This document shows, in pieces, positions 1 through 12,461 of a DNA stretch of 64,000 nucleotides. Within the stretch, counting starts at the first letter, position 1. Every line of letters starts with the position of its first letter. A program made the translations under genes and the position numbers. Origin of the DNA: Petrosia ficiformis (lineage: Eukaryota; Porifera; Demospongiae; Haplosclerida; Petrosiidae). The notes beneath the pieces are model-generated. The model saw only the letters and a program-made list of their open reading frames with translations, had not been told where the DNA came from and did no database searches. The DNA lies in assembly GCA_947044365.1 (NCBI GenBank), contig OX345639.1, forward strand, positions 4,320,444 to 4,384,443, written 5' to 3'.

Positions 1-383
1 AGGACTAGGAATTGGAGAAGATGTAGAACCCTATAGTTGTAATAATAATAATAAGTATGCTCGTCTTATAATTATTCAAATCTTACATTTGGTGAACCAT
101 TATACGAATTCTCCCCTAACACTGCGGCATTCACAGAAAGAGAATTTGATAAATGTGGATATAAATAATTATTGCAGCTTGTTGTAGATGTTGAGTAAGT
201 GTGATTAGAATATGAAGAGTTTGGGTAGACATTGGAAGTAGGAGGAAAGGAATTGTACCCAAGACCATTTGGAGACATCATAAACTCTGAGAAACCATTA
301 CCATAGCTGGATCCTTTTTGGAAGGTGTGCAAGGAAGAAGGGATGGAGTATGGTGATGGTCGGGGCTGCATCTTCAACAACAT
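1..383 (-). CDS. Ser/Tyr/Asn-rich protein, 5' part only
   Basis: I do not recognise this gene. An exon runs on the minus strand from an ATG at 383-381 to a donor after 87 (AAT|GTAAGA). A second exon starts at 30 after a CTATAG acceptor, encodes a Ser/Pro-rich stretch and leaves the window. The first coding exon is preceded at 387 by a good acceptor (TTTTTCTGCAG), so a 5' UTR intron is likely, with a possible upstream UTR exon ending near 487 (GAAG|GTAAGA). The roughly 100 residues are low in complexity and rich in Ser, Tyr, Asn and Pro, with no visible domain. Such N-termini are common in animal transcription factors, but nothing here proves that. It is divergent to the MKKS-like gene. Confidence 0.5.
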
Positions 384-666
384 TGCCTGCAGAAAAAGAG
401 AGAGCTAGTGTTCATTTCAGCTCCACCTAATATAGTGACATATATACAATGCAGCTATGCAGCTTGCAACTGCACAAAGTCTTACCTTCAACCGAAAAGC
501 CTACTATCACAATCGTCTACTTCAGAAAAAAAAACTACACTTAAATGTTTCCAACACTACAAAAAAATGACTGAGCTGAGAGTTAGTATAGACTATTTAT
601 ATATACACAAATTATACACAGACATAAGTCTAGATAAGTAGACTGCTCTGTGAAAATTAATAAATA
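384..666. promoter_or_regulatory. intergenic gap between divergent genes (possible shared promoter)
   Basis: 283 bp separate the ATG of the minus-strand gene (383) from the plus-strand MKKS-like ATG (667). Part is probably the 5' UTR exon and intron of the minus-strand gene. No clear TATA or CCAAT box stands out. The promoter role is inferred from geometry alone. Confidence 0.35.
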
Positions 667-2798
667 ATGGGAGGGGCTCGTTCGGAAATGAACCTGTTAG
701 ACCATCTGGAGGGCTTACTACGACCAACCTTTGGTCCAAATGGTAAGAACAGTTGTTATAGTATAGTCAGAGATTATGTACAAATTTTCATTTAATAGGA
801 TTAGATGTAATATTACATTCCAACGGACAAATACTGACCAGTAATTATGGGCTCCAGCTAATACAATTACATTCATTAGTTTTATCACACCCGGTACAGT
901 GAATATACACTCACATTTGTGTTGTTTTACTTAACTAGAACTGAAACCCCTTTTAGTAAGGCATTGAGAATTAACTAAACTATAACTAAATTATAAGTCT
1001 ACTGTAATAACTGTAGGTAACGAAAATGAAAATTTGCCAATAATGGGGCACTTTTAGTTAGTTAACTAAACCTAATATTATTAAACTATAACCGGTTTGA
1101 GAAACCAGGCATACTATAACTATATCATTTTTGTCAAACTAAAACAACGCTAACCATTTATTTCCACTAATTACATAATATAACTAACTACTGCTGGTAT
1201 TGTTTCGCGACATGTCATTTTCAATTCATAGCGACAAATGTTAATATTTTCAACAACAGATGAGTAAATTTATCATCAGCAATGTTCAGAGATTTCACAA
1301 TATAACAGGTACGAATGTATTTATAATTGTATAAGTATGTCCAAAACTTATAAACACATAATATGAGTGTGTGTATGTTCATTTATTATAGGAGATGGTA
1401 CCAAGAGGCTTTTATTAATGTTAGCGCTAATACTAAAACAGGTATAATTTATATACATGTATAATATTATTATTAATTACATTTTTTTATATAGTTGAAA
1501 ATACATGGAACTACACCTATTGAATGTGGTAATGGTATGTTATTATAGAGTCACAATTATTGATAACATTAACCCCCACATAATTGTAGAGTAAATGCAA
1601 TATTCATTGGTACATTTTTAATCATCTCCAGCCTGACTGGTGACATTGGTTTAATTCATTTATGAATTATTCATTAATCTCTATCTGTTTGTCTTGCAGC
1701 CTCTCAACAGTTAAATATTCTATCTTCTTTATTCATAAATGAATTATTACCTGTCCTGCCTCATGAGGTATTCAATCTTCCTCTTCCTCTTGCATGCTCT
1801 CACTTTTTCCAACATAGAGTGTGAGGGAATATTCTATTTCACAGGACAAATTGATATCAGTTATTGAACAATGTCTAAACACGTGTATGTTCATGTATCA
1901 TAATGATTTTATAATGTATTTATGTGTACATGATGTGTATTGTGTGTGTGTGTGTGTGTTTATTATTTGTTAGTGTGTGTGTGTGTGTGTGTGCATGCAT
2001 GCAGGTATCATAAATGTTGTTATTTACAAATATGACCTCCATCTTGAATGTTGTGTGCTATCTTTTATCTACCTTCCATTTTATAATACCCTTTCATTAT
2101 CCTGTACTCACTCACCCCTCTCTCGATCATTTACCAGGTCTAACACCTCATCATAACTATACTATTTGTAAACAAGTAAAAAATGCACTACTTAATTGTA
2201 TCACTAAGGTGACCTCAAGATATACATCTTCATATGATTCTATTTACCAGGTAAACGATCTGTGACCTTGATTGTGTTTCACGTACCAATTGACCCAACC
2301 CTAGTGTGTGTCAGCATATTGCTTTTTTTACAGACACTTAACTTTCTATCAAATGGTTTTGAATCATTAAGCATGTTAGTCACAGGTGGTCTCTGTAAAA
2401 CCCAATCCATATCTGGGTGAGGATTCAAAGATAAACATTGACACATACTAACAATACATACATACAGTGTATGTATGTATATACTTAGTATAATATAATG
2501 TATACAAATGTACTTACATTCATACGTTCATACATACATACATACATACATACATACATACATACATACATACATACATACATACATACATACATACATA
2601 CATACATACATAAGTACATACATACATACATACATACATACATACATACATACATACATACATACATACATACATACATACATACATAAGTACATACATA
2701 CATACATACATACATACATACATACATACATACATACATACATACATACATACATAAGTACATACATACATACATACATACATACATACATACATACA

Positions 2799-2832
<34 letters not shown>

Positions 2833-5800
2833 CATACATACTTACATACATAGGTTCATAATTGATAGAGAAATACTGGGAAATTGGAAACATTTGCAGC
2901 ATATACCTGTGTTAGTTCAATGTAATTATTATAGATTGAGTAATATATTTTACTTTGATTAGAACTGCCATTCTTTTGAAGTGTGGACTTGTATATAACA
3001 GAAAGGATTATACAACTACATCTCTAATGTAAGAATAGTATTGTAATATATTGATGTAATTAGTATATTATATTGAACTGAAACTGTACTAACAATTACC
3101 ACAGTGTATATTAATTTATTTAGAGTATCAAATTCATCAGACATGATCAATATATCCAATTACTGGATGTTATCACTGAAGAAATGTATACAGTCTTTAG
3201 TTAAACATCATGTAAAGATGATATTAGTAGAAGGAGATGTGTGTACCGAGGCTATTCACATTTTAAATGATTCTGAATTATGTGCTATATCAGTGAGTAT
3301 ACTTATAATGAGAGGAATTGTTACCTTAATTATTATCTATATTACTAGTATTATCATTAATTATTATCTATATTACTAGTATTATCATTAATTATTACCT
3401 ATATTACTAGTATTATCATTAATTATTATCTATATTACTAGTAGTATCATTAATTATTACCTATATTACTAGTATTATCATTAATTATTATCTATATTAC
3501 TAGTATTATCATTAATTATTACCTATATTACTAGTAGTATCATTAATTATTATCTATATTACTAGTATTATCATTAATTATTACCTATATTACTAGTATT
3601 ACCATTAATTATTATCTATATTACTAGTATTATCATTAATTATTACCTATATTACTAGTATTATCATTAATTATTACCTATATTACTAGTAGTATCATTA
3701 ATTATTACCTATATTACTAGTATTATCATTAATTATTATCTATATTACTAGTATTATCATTAATTATTACCTATATTACTAGTACATGTATTATCATTAA
3801 TTATTACCTATATTACTAGTAGTATCATTAATTATTACCTATATTACTAGTATTATCATTAATTATTATCTATATTACTAGTATTATCATTAATTATTAC
3901 CTATATTACTAGTACATGTATTATCATTAATTATTACCTATATTACTAGTAGTATCATTAATTATTACCTATATTACTAGTATTATCATATTACTAGTAT
4001 TATCATTAATTATTACCTATATTACTAGTATTATCATTAATTATTACCTATAGTACTGGTATTATCATTAATTATTACTAGTAGTACCATTAATTATTAC
4101 CTATATTACTAGTATTAGTATATTACTAGTATACCTATATTACTAGTATTATCATTAATTATTACCTATATTACTAGTATTAGTATATTACTAGTATACC
4201 TATATTACTAGTATTACTAGTATACCTATATTACTATATTACTAGTATTAGTATATTACTAGTATACCTATATTAATAGTATTAGTATATTACTAGTATA
4301 CCTATATTACTAGTATTAGTATATTACTAGTATTAGTATATTACTAGTATACCTATATTAATAGTATTAGTATATTACTAGTATACCTATATTACTAGTA
4401 TTAGTATATTACTAGTATTAGTATATTACTAGTATACCTATATTAATAGTATTAGTATATTACTAGTATACCTATATTACTAGTATTAGTATATTACCTA
4501 CATTAGTATATAATATTATATTACCTATATCCACTATCAATAGATGATACCTAAAGAAGTAATGAAACTTATTGAATCATTAACAAATATAGAACCAGTT
4601 TATTCACTGGATGAATTGGTATGATCCACACCCTATCTATATCTCTATCTATCTCTCCACTCATACATCTCTCTGGTAGCTATTACTAACAGACAGAAAC
4701 CTTTTGAGGCACGTCACCTGGAATATACTAACCACAGTTCACCACAATCAGTATAGTTTTTAACATATGATAACCTAAAATCCTTAAAACTGCTACTACA
4801 ACAACCATTAATTATTAATATTAATCCATTTACTACACTAGTATTAGAGATAATTCATATGATGCCTTTATGTCTGTATGCTGGTAGGTATATCAACATC
4901 AATTGCTTGTTCAGTGGAGACTACTTGATAAGGTAGGTTGGTATTTTCCATTATTACTAAATATACACACATACATACATATATATGTCGTACATATATA
5001 CATATGTACGTACGTACATCTGTACATACGTACATATATACATACATACATATGTACATACATATATTACATACATACTACATATGTACGTCCATATGTT
5101 ATATACATACATACATACATACATACATACATACATACATACATACATAAATATGTTACATACATACTACATATGTTAATACATACATACATAAATATGT
5201 ACATGCATATGTTACATACATACATATGTTAGTACATACAACATACATATATGCATACATACATGTACATACATATATGTACATACATACATATGTACGT
5301 GCATACATACATAATATTATTCGTTACATACGTTACATACATACCTACATATATTCATACATGCATACATGTATATATACATGCAAACATGTATATATGC
5401 ATACATAGGTACACATAGATACAACCTACATAAATACATACATTACATGCATACATATATTCATACATGCATGCATACATAATACATATACATATATTAT
5501 CATATCATGTTGTGCAGTTGGTTGTAAAGAATATTATAATTTTTTGAAAAATAAATTATTTTTTGTGGTATTATGAACATGTATTAATATGTACACATAA
5601 TTACGTAATTACACACAATAATAATATTCATGAAGATTTGTGGCAAACGAAATGATATTCATTATGCATGTGGTTAGAAATGTGTTTCTATTGTGTGATG
5701 TTCACTATCGCTAAATGATGTTACTTGTCAATATCTCGTGTGAATATCCTTGGCTATTGAACAGCTTGAGGTTACAATTAATGTCCATTAAGATAACTAT

Positions 5801-8800
5801 AATAATGGGATAGTATTGGTCGTTGTCATGGTAACACATGAGATGATAGAATGAAATGTTTTTTGGATGTATGCCATGATAATTAGTGAGAAATTTTATT
5901 TACAGAATTGTTTAATCATATTCATTTAATGGATCGTTAATTATGTTTTATGTTCCATTCTATGCGATATTCATAAATTCAAGGTATGTAGTCAGTTAGA
6001 TTTTATCTAGTTTACAAACTTCATTTTAATTGATTAGATTATAATAATACTACTTATTGATGCATATAATACTAACCATTAGGCCTTATAGTTTCATAAT
6101 TGAATCTCCAAGTATTGGAATTGGAAGACAGATCAAGATGGCAATAAGAAACTCTTTAAAAGTACTTTCTTGTCTCTTTGAAAAGGTCATTATATATAAT
6201 ATAATTATATATAACCATGGTTACAGGTGGTATTAGTATATATACCTTATCACATATTGTAAACCATGTTTATGTATGTATGTACCACTCCCTTACATAT
6301 GAGTGATATCAAACCTCCTCCACACAAGTTAGTATGTATACATCTCATCACATAGTAAGTATATTATGCATGTATATAATATACCTCACCCTGCATATGA
6401 GACTGGCAAACTTCTTCTACAATATCCATATACACCTCCTCATCATATTATTAAGATATGTATAACAACACATAAAATATTTGAATTATGTAATCATACA
6501 CATTTATAATAATACAAATACATACACACATATTTAGAATACTCATATTATAAAGTATGTAAGGAGTGGAGGATGTTGGGAGATTGATATGATACGACTG
6601 ATTCAAAAATACATGAAGAAATCAAATATTGATAGGTAATGATAATTATTATAATTATTAACATCATTATTATTATCATTATAGAGGAAGTTTGGAATGG
6701 ATCTGTTTGAAGAGTATACAAGATGTATGTATTGTATGTACTGTATATACATGTATCGTATGTATGTACTGTATGTATGTACTGTATATGTATATAATGT
6801 ACGTATGTATGTACTGTATATATATGTATCGTATGTATGTACTGTATGTATGTACTGTATAATTATGTATATGTACTATATATATATATATATGTACTGT
6901 ATGTATGTACTGTATATGTATATAATGTACGTATGTATGTACTGTATATATATGTATCGTATGTATGTACTGTATGTATGTACTGTATAATTATGTATAT
7001 GTACTGTATATATATATATGTACTGTATGTATATGTATATATGTACTGTATGTATGTACTGTATATGTATATATGTACTGTATGTATGTACTGTATATGT
7101 ATATATGTACTGTATGCTATGTACTGTATAATGTATATAATGTACGTATGTATGTACTGATGTATGTACTGTATAATTATGTATATGTACTGTATATATA
7201 TATGTACTGTATAATGTATATAATGTACGTATGTATGTACTGATGTATGTACTGTATAATTATGTATATGTACTGTATATATATATGTACTGTATAATGT
7301 ATATAATGTACGTATGTATGTACTGATGTATGTACTGTATATGTATATACATGTATGTACTGTATATGTATATACTGTATAATGTATATACATGTATCGT
7401 ATGTATGTACTGTATGTATGTACTGTATAATTATGTATATGTACTGTATATATATATATACCGTAATTCGGGAAAATTTCGTACTATAAATATTTTCGTA
7501 TAACAGTATGCGTACGAAATTTAAAAATTCGAAAATTAACGGGTATATGGAAATAAACGGTATTCGTAAATAATAACGTACGCACGTACGAAAAATTATA
7601 TATACGAAAAATAAAAATTCGAAATATTTTAGAGACGAAATATTCCTGATTTACGGTATGTACTGTATGTATGTACTGTATATATATATGTACTATGTAT
7701 GTACTGTATAATGTATATAATGTACGTATGTATGTACTGTATGTATGTACTGTATATATATATGTACTATATATGTACTGTATAATGTATATAATGTACG
7801 TATGTATGTACTGTATGTATGTACTGTATAATTATGTATATGTATATATATGTACTGTATGTATGTACTGTATAATTATGTATATGTACTGTATATATAT
7901 ATGTATATATGTACTATATATATATATGTATATACATGTATGTACTGTATGCTATGTATATACATGTATATACTGTATGCTATGTACTGTATAATGTATA
8001 TACATGTATCGTATGTATGTACTGATGTATGTACTGTATAATTATGTATATGTACTGTATATATATATGTACTGTATAATGTATATAATGTACGTATGTA
8101 TGTACTGATGTATGTACTGTATAATTATGTATAATTTATGTACTATATATATATATATGTACTGTATGTATGTACTGTATATATATATGTACTGTATGCT
8201 ATGTACTGTGTAATGTATATAATGTATATAATGTACTGTATGTATGTACTGTATGTATGTACTGTATATGTATATATGTACTGTATGCTATGTACTGTAT
8301 AATGTATATAATGTACGTATGTATGTACTGATGTATGTACTGTATAATTATGTATATGTACTGTATATATATATGTACTGTATAATGTATATAATGTACG
8401 TATGTATGTACTGATGTATGTACTGTATAATTATGTATATGTACTGTATATATATATATATGTACTGTATGTATGTACTGTATATGTATATAATGTACGT
8501 ATGTATGTACTGTATATACATGTATCGTATGTATGTACTGTATGTATGTACTGATGTATGTACTGTATATACATGTATCGTATGTATGTACTGTATGTAT
8601 GTACTGTATAATTATGTACTGTATATATATATGTATTGTATGTATGTACTGTATAATGTATATAATGTACGTATGTATGTACTGTCTTTGTGTATACAAG
8701 ATGTACGTGCTGTATATATGTATATTGTAATATTATATGTATGTATAAGATGGATATATTATATGATGTCACACAGGGTTTACTACTAACCCCTTCATTA

Positions 8801-8912
8801 TTAGTAAATAATAATAATGGGTATTTACAGCATCAACGAAGGCAGCTAAATTTGCATCAGGTAAGTATGTATGTATGTATGTATGTATGTATGTATGTGT
8901 GTGTGTATGTAC

Positions 8913-8943
<31 letters not shown>

Positions 8944-9113
8944 TGTATGTATGTATGTATGTATGTATGTATGTATGTGTGTGTGTATGTATGTATGTAT
9001 CTATGTATGTATGTATGTATGTATGTATATATGTATGTATGTATCTATGTATGTATCTATGTATATATGTATGTATGTATGTATATGTGTATGTATGTAT
9101 CTATGTATGTGTG

Positions 9114-9164
<51 letters not shown>

Positions 9165-10262
9165 GTATGTATGTGTGTATGTATGTATGTATGTATGTAT
9201 GTATGTATGTATAAATGTATGTATGTATATACGTACATACGTACATATGTACATACTTGCATTTGTATATACATACATAAATACGTATTTATGTACAATT
9301 ATATAACAATTCTATTTCTTTTATAAGATGGTATATTTGAATACGAAGAGAGTGACTGTGGATTGTGTTACTGGTATGATTATATTTTCTATGTGTACAT
9401 GTACATATGCAGATCATTCATTTGTTCATATCTTCATTTTCTAAGGTGATCTGGTTGATATTAGTGAAAAGCAGCATGTATTAGAGCCATTTTTCTCAAT
9501 GTATCCTCAATTCACTGTCAATAGAACTACTATAGTAATACATTATTATAGTGGAAGAGTATTGTGTATCCACTGTGAGATGTTTAGTAACACATTAAGA
9601 ATTAGTCCAAAATATTCTTTTATTGTAGCTAATAAAACTTATATTGATACAATAAAGAATCTTTATGTTATACATATATATATATATATATTGTATATAT
9701 ATATATATATATATGATATAAACTATATATATAATGACACATGTCTGGGGAGGGGTATTGGGAGAGGGGACATGCCCCAGACACCCCTATGTATTATGTA
9801 CTCACAAAAATTGCCACCATGTGGAAGTAACCCTAAAAAGGTAGTGATAGTAACTTTGTACATGACAGTTATATTGTAACTTCCTCGTGTATAATAATTA
9901 TAATTATACATGTTTATGTCAATAGCACCTGTACATGTAATGTCCTGTATGTATTCCCTTGAGTCATCATGTCATTAAGAAATGAAACTGAATGTTCCAT
10001 TACGCATGCAACCATGTGCTAATATGGAATGCATGTACATATCTGAAACAACTATAATAATGATGTCACTTAAGAATACTATAATTACTACTACTATACA
10101 TATGACCATTCTTCCTCAACTAGAATTGATATCAGTGAACATATGTTGTGTTGTATGTTTACTTCTCTCTCACAGCTATTGTCATTTAGTCATCCTGTAT
10201 TGAGTTGCAAGAGATTATCACTTGAACAGAACCAATTCAGTAGTGATGAATCTGATGAATAA
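667..10262 (+). CDS. MKKS: MKKS/BBS6-like group II chaperonin family protein
   Basis: Translated exons follow the order of a CCT/BBS6-type chaperonin. Exons 667-742 and 799-893 give LRPTFGPNG-LDVILHSNGQ (equatorial start). Exons 1260-1308 and 1392-1441 give GDGTKRLLL (degenerate nucleotide loop). Then come 1495-1534, 1700-1767, a helical segment near 2160-2250, 3105-3292 (apical domain, MILVEGDVC) and 4544-4618. Later exons are 6083-6185, 6556-6635 (RSGGCWEID, matching GGGCTE), 6685-6724, about 8750-8860, 9328-9373 and 9446 on (VTGDLVDI...VLEP). A last exon near 10172-10262 ends SSDESDE. Remembered human MKKS aligns through the SHP, SGGC and EP regions. Known role: BBS chaperonin complex assembling the BBSome at the ciliary base. 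The ATPase loop looks degenerate, as in BBS chaperonins. Exon limits near 1883-3100, 4690-4880 and after 9500 are uncertain. BBS10 or BBS12 are the alternatives. Confidence 0.68.
2525..2852. repeat. (CATA)n microsatellite in MKKS intron
   Basis: About 330 bp of nearly perfect CATA repeat with periodic AAGT interruptions at roughly 80-bp spacing. Open frames over it read HTYI or MYVC and are artefacts of period 4. Confidence 0.95.
3325..4530. repeat. 31-bp minisatellite, grading into shorter-period repeat
   Basis: From the donor at 3293 onwards a 31-bp unit (core TATTACTAGTATTATCATTA) is repeated more than 20 times to about 4080, with single-base variants (ATC/ACC, GTATT/GTAGT). From about 4100 to 4500 it changes to blocks of TATTACTAGTAT and ACCTATATTA. 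The whole array lies inside one MKKS intron, just upstream of the exon at 4544. Confidence 0.95.
4965..5490. repeat. imperfect TACA/CATA array
   Basis: About 520 bp of interrupted CATA repeat with many ATATGTAC and ACGTAC palindromic blocks, in an MKKS intron. Confidence 0.9.
5491..6082. other. MKKS intronic sequence, non-repetitive
   Basis: AT-rich intron between the CATA array and the exon at 6083. I see no further exon or RNA gene that I can support. Confidence 0.4.
6725..8745. repeat. 2-kb TGTATGTACTGTATA satellite-like array
   Basis: About 2 kb built from GTATGTACTGTATA-type units with TA runs. Longer units of roughly 70-90 bp recur several times, for example the blocks containing ATAATGTACGTATGTATG followed by CTGTATAATTATGTATA. 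It fills one MKKS intron and is split by the MITE at 7461-7656. Confidence 0.95.
7461..7656. mobile_element. 196-bp MITE with TA target-site duplication
   Basis: A non-repetitive 196-bp block interrupts the satellite array. Its ends are inverted repeats: left CCGTAATTCGGGAAAATTTCG, right (reverse complement) CCGTAAATCAGGAATATTTC plus G, matching at 18 of 21 positions. It is flanked by TA on both sides (7459-7460 and 7657-7658). A TA duplication with short terminal inverted repeats fits a non-autonomous Tc1/mariner-type element. It has no coding capacity. CGTACGAAA-like motifs recur inside. Confidence 0.8.
8861..9240. repeat. (TATG)n microsatellite in MKKS intron
   Basis: About 380 bp of TATG repeat that starts right at the 5' splice site after the exon ending at 8860 (CAG|GTAAGTATG), so the donor is fused to the array. 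Confidence 0.95.
9675..9735. repeat. TA-rich simple repeat
   Basis: Alternating TA tract downstream of the last clear MKKS chaperonin segment. Just after it (about 9738-9790) is a GC-richer stretch with an imperfect inverted repeat around GTCTGGGG and CCCCAGAC, possibly a mobile-element scrap. Confidence 0.7.
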
Positions 10263-10761
10263 TCCTAGGACAAGTTATGTCATTTAATGTAATGCTGTTT
10301 ATGTGCTGTTTACTTATATACCGGTATATGTACTGTTGTTTACAGTAAATAAATAATCAGTAAACTTTATTGTTTATTTATGTACTGTTGTTTACAGTTT
10401 ATTTATATATTGTTCTTTATTTGTACACTATTCAGTACATTTTTAAAACTTCTAAACTACATTTATCTAGTAATGAACAAATGAGGCTACTATATATATT
10501 ACTTTTGGTATAGGTAAGTTTTTGTTAAAACCAAAAATTTGGGGCAGTGATAGCACATGGATACTTGAATGATAGACAACACATAGAATAGCATAATTAT
10601 AATTATGTTAGTATAATTATATTATGAATCTCTATCTCTAAACAAAGAGGTGTCAACCAAAAAAAATGGGCTGTCCTAATTAAACTAAAATCAACACACC
10701 CTCCACACACCCCTATCAGATGACTTCAAAGTCACCTTTAGCATTCCTGCAGACACTATAT
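10263..10761. other. intergenic gap, MKKS to SLC25A29
   Basis: It holds AATAAA-like signals near 10345-10375 and a repeated GTACTGTTGTTTACAGT motif (10328 and 10382). Nothing coding is supported. Confidence 0.5.
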
Positions 10762-12244
10762 ATGAATGCTCTACAGGAATTCGCAGCAGGATGGTGTGGA
10801 GGTATGTGTTTATCAAATGATTATAAACTCTTTTATTTATTTGTGTATAGGTGTGTCTGGTTTGGTAGTAGGTCATCCATTTGATACTGTTAAGGTAAAT
10901 GGAGTGTAATTAAATCATCATGTTAGTGAATATTAATACACAACAAAAGGGTACACTCTTATAATAAAGTACAACTTCCATAAGATCCATACTATATTCA
11001 TTGCAGTGAATTTGAACAAGATAAAATATTTCTTGAAAGAACCTTTTAGCCTGAGGGCTTTCAAGCTGAAGAAGGCCCTCAGCCCAAAATTTTCTTGTCA
11101 AGAAATGAAGTTCAAAATTCAAAAATTAAGTTTGAACCTAAATTTGTTTCAATTTATTGGCATTTATCATCCAGTTTCCATGGAAATATAACATCATTTC
11201 TAGTGATATTAATACTGTAAACACTTGAAAATCTTGATGTCGTCATTTGTACCTAAAATCACTACATATTCTTCCACTATAGTCCAGATTGCAGACTCAA
11301 GGTGTAGGTGGAAGAGAAATGAGATACACAGGTACATTTCACTGCTTCTCTGATATTGTGAAAACAGAAGGGGTGAGTTGAAGAAATTAGTGTTGGAAGT
11401 TTACATTGAACTCCATTAATATGTACAATTAATTGTGTAATTATCATAGTGATCATGTTCTATGTATTATATGCTATGTAGTGATCATGTTTCTATGTAG
11501 TTAAGAGGACTTTACAAAGGCATGGCTGCACCACTGCTTGGAATGGCAGCAATTAATTCAATAGTGTTCAGTGTTCATGGGTCTTGTATGAGATTTCTTC
11601 AACCACAAGGAGGAGTTAATAAAATTAACAATAGTTTAATTGCCGGGGCTGCAGCAGGGACAGTTCAATGTGTTGTGTGTACACCAGCGGAACTAATTAA
11701 ACTGAGAATGCAAGTTCAATGCATTGGTACAGAAAATGGACCTTCTATTTCTAATATATTTACCAAGAAAAATAAAAAATCGAATTATGTAGGTCCATGG
11801 GAAACAGCTGTTGAAATTTATAGAAAAGAAGGGATAAAAGGAATTAACAAAGGCATGGTTGTCACTATGTATCGTGAAGCACCAGCATTTGCTACATACT
11901 TTGCTTCTTACGACTACTTTTGTCAGAAAGTTGCAGGTCAAAGGTCACTGGATGAGCTAGGACCATTAGCTCTGTGTTTCTGTGGTGGTATTAGTGGGAT
12001 TAATGCATGGATCATTACGTATCCATTTGATGTCATAAAGTCTCGTCTACAAACTGATGGTATCAAAGAAAAGCCACAGTATAATGGAATGATGGACTGT
12101 TTCAAAAAAAGTTATCACAATGATGGCTGGAAGGTTTTCTTCAGAGGATTAAATTCAACTTTACTGCGAGCATTTCCAACAAATGCAGCGACATTTTCAA
12201 CTGTTACATTACTACTCAGATACTGGAGACGTGAAGAAATATAA
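10762..12244 (+). CDS. SLC25A29: mitochondrial carrier, SLC25A29-like
   Basis: Four exons, 10762-10801, 10851-10894, 11283-11372 and 11501-12244, join in frame to 305 residues; human SLC25A29 is 303. The three carrier repeats are visible through their PxD/E signatures: HPFDTVKSRLQ (about residue 23), TPAELIKLRMQ (about 120) and YPFDVIKSRLQ (about 225). The C-terminal segment STLLRAFPTNAATF is very close to the vertebrate basic amino acid carrier. SLC25A29 moves arginine, lysine and ornithine across the inner mitochondrial membrane; SLC25A20, A45 and A48 are related alternatives. The start is the first ATG of an exon giving MNALQEFAAGW, the usual N-terminus just before the first helix. Confidence 0.85.
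11008..11120. repeat. imperfect hairpin in SLC25A29 intron 3
   Basis: The two halves are imperfect reverse complements. TTTTAGCCTGAGGGCTTTC on the left pairs with AAGGCCCTCAGCCCAAAA on the right, and outer arms GAATTTGAAC and GTTCAAAATTC also pair. It may be a small foldback MITE or a transcribed hairpin. Nothing in sequence alone decides. Confidence 0.6.
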
Positions 12245-12461
12245 ATATTTATTTCTATTTATCATTTCATATCAATTTTTTAAAATGTTTTAAAAGGATA
12301 GCGCAACACTTGTAGTTACTGTGAGTAGATGGATTGGAGGTAATTATAATTTTATAATCATATTATTTGAGCAACTCTTCAATACAGCACAGTTATATAG
12401 TATAACTGTGGCATGTGATATTTTGTTTACAAAGTATTGAACTTAAGCTAGTGATATAACT

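Noticed and set aside
6697..8789. Open frames MYCMYVLY and similar
   Set aside because: Artefacts of the TGTACTGTATA array inside an MKKS intron.
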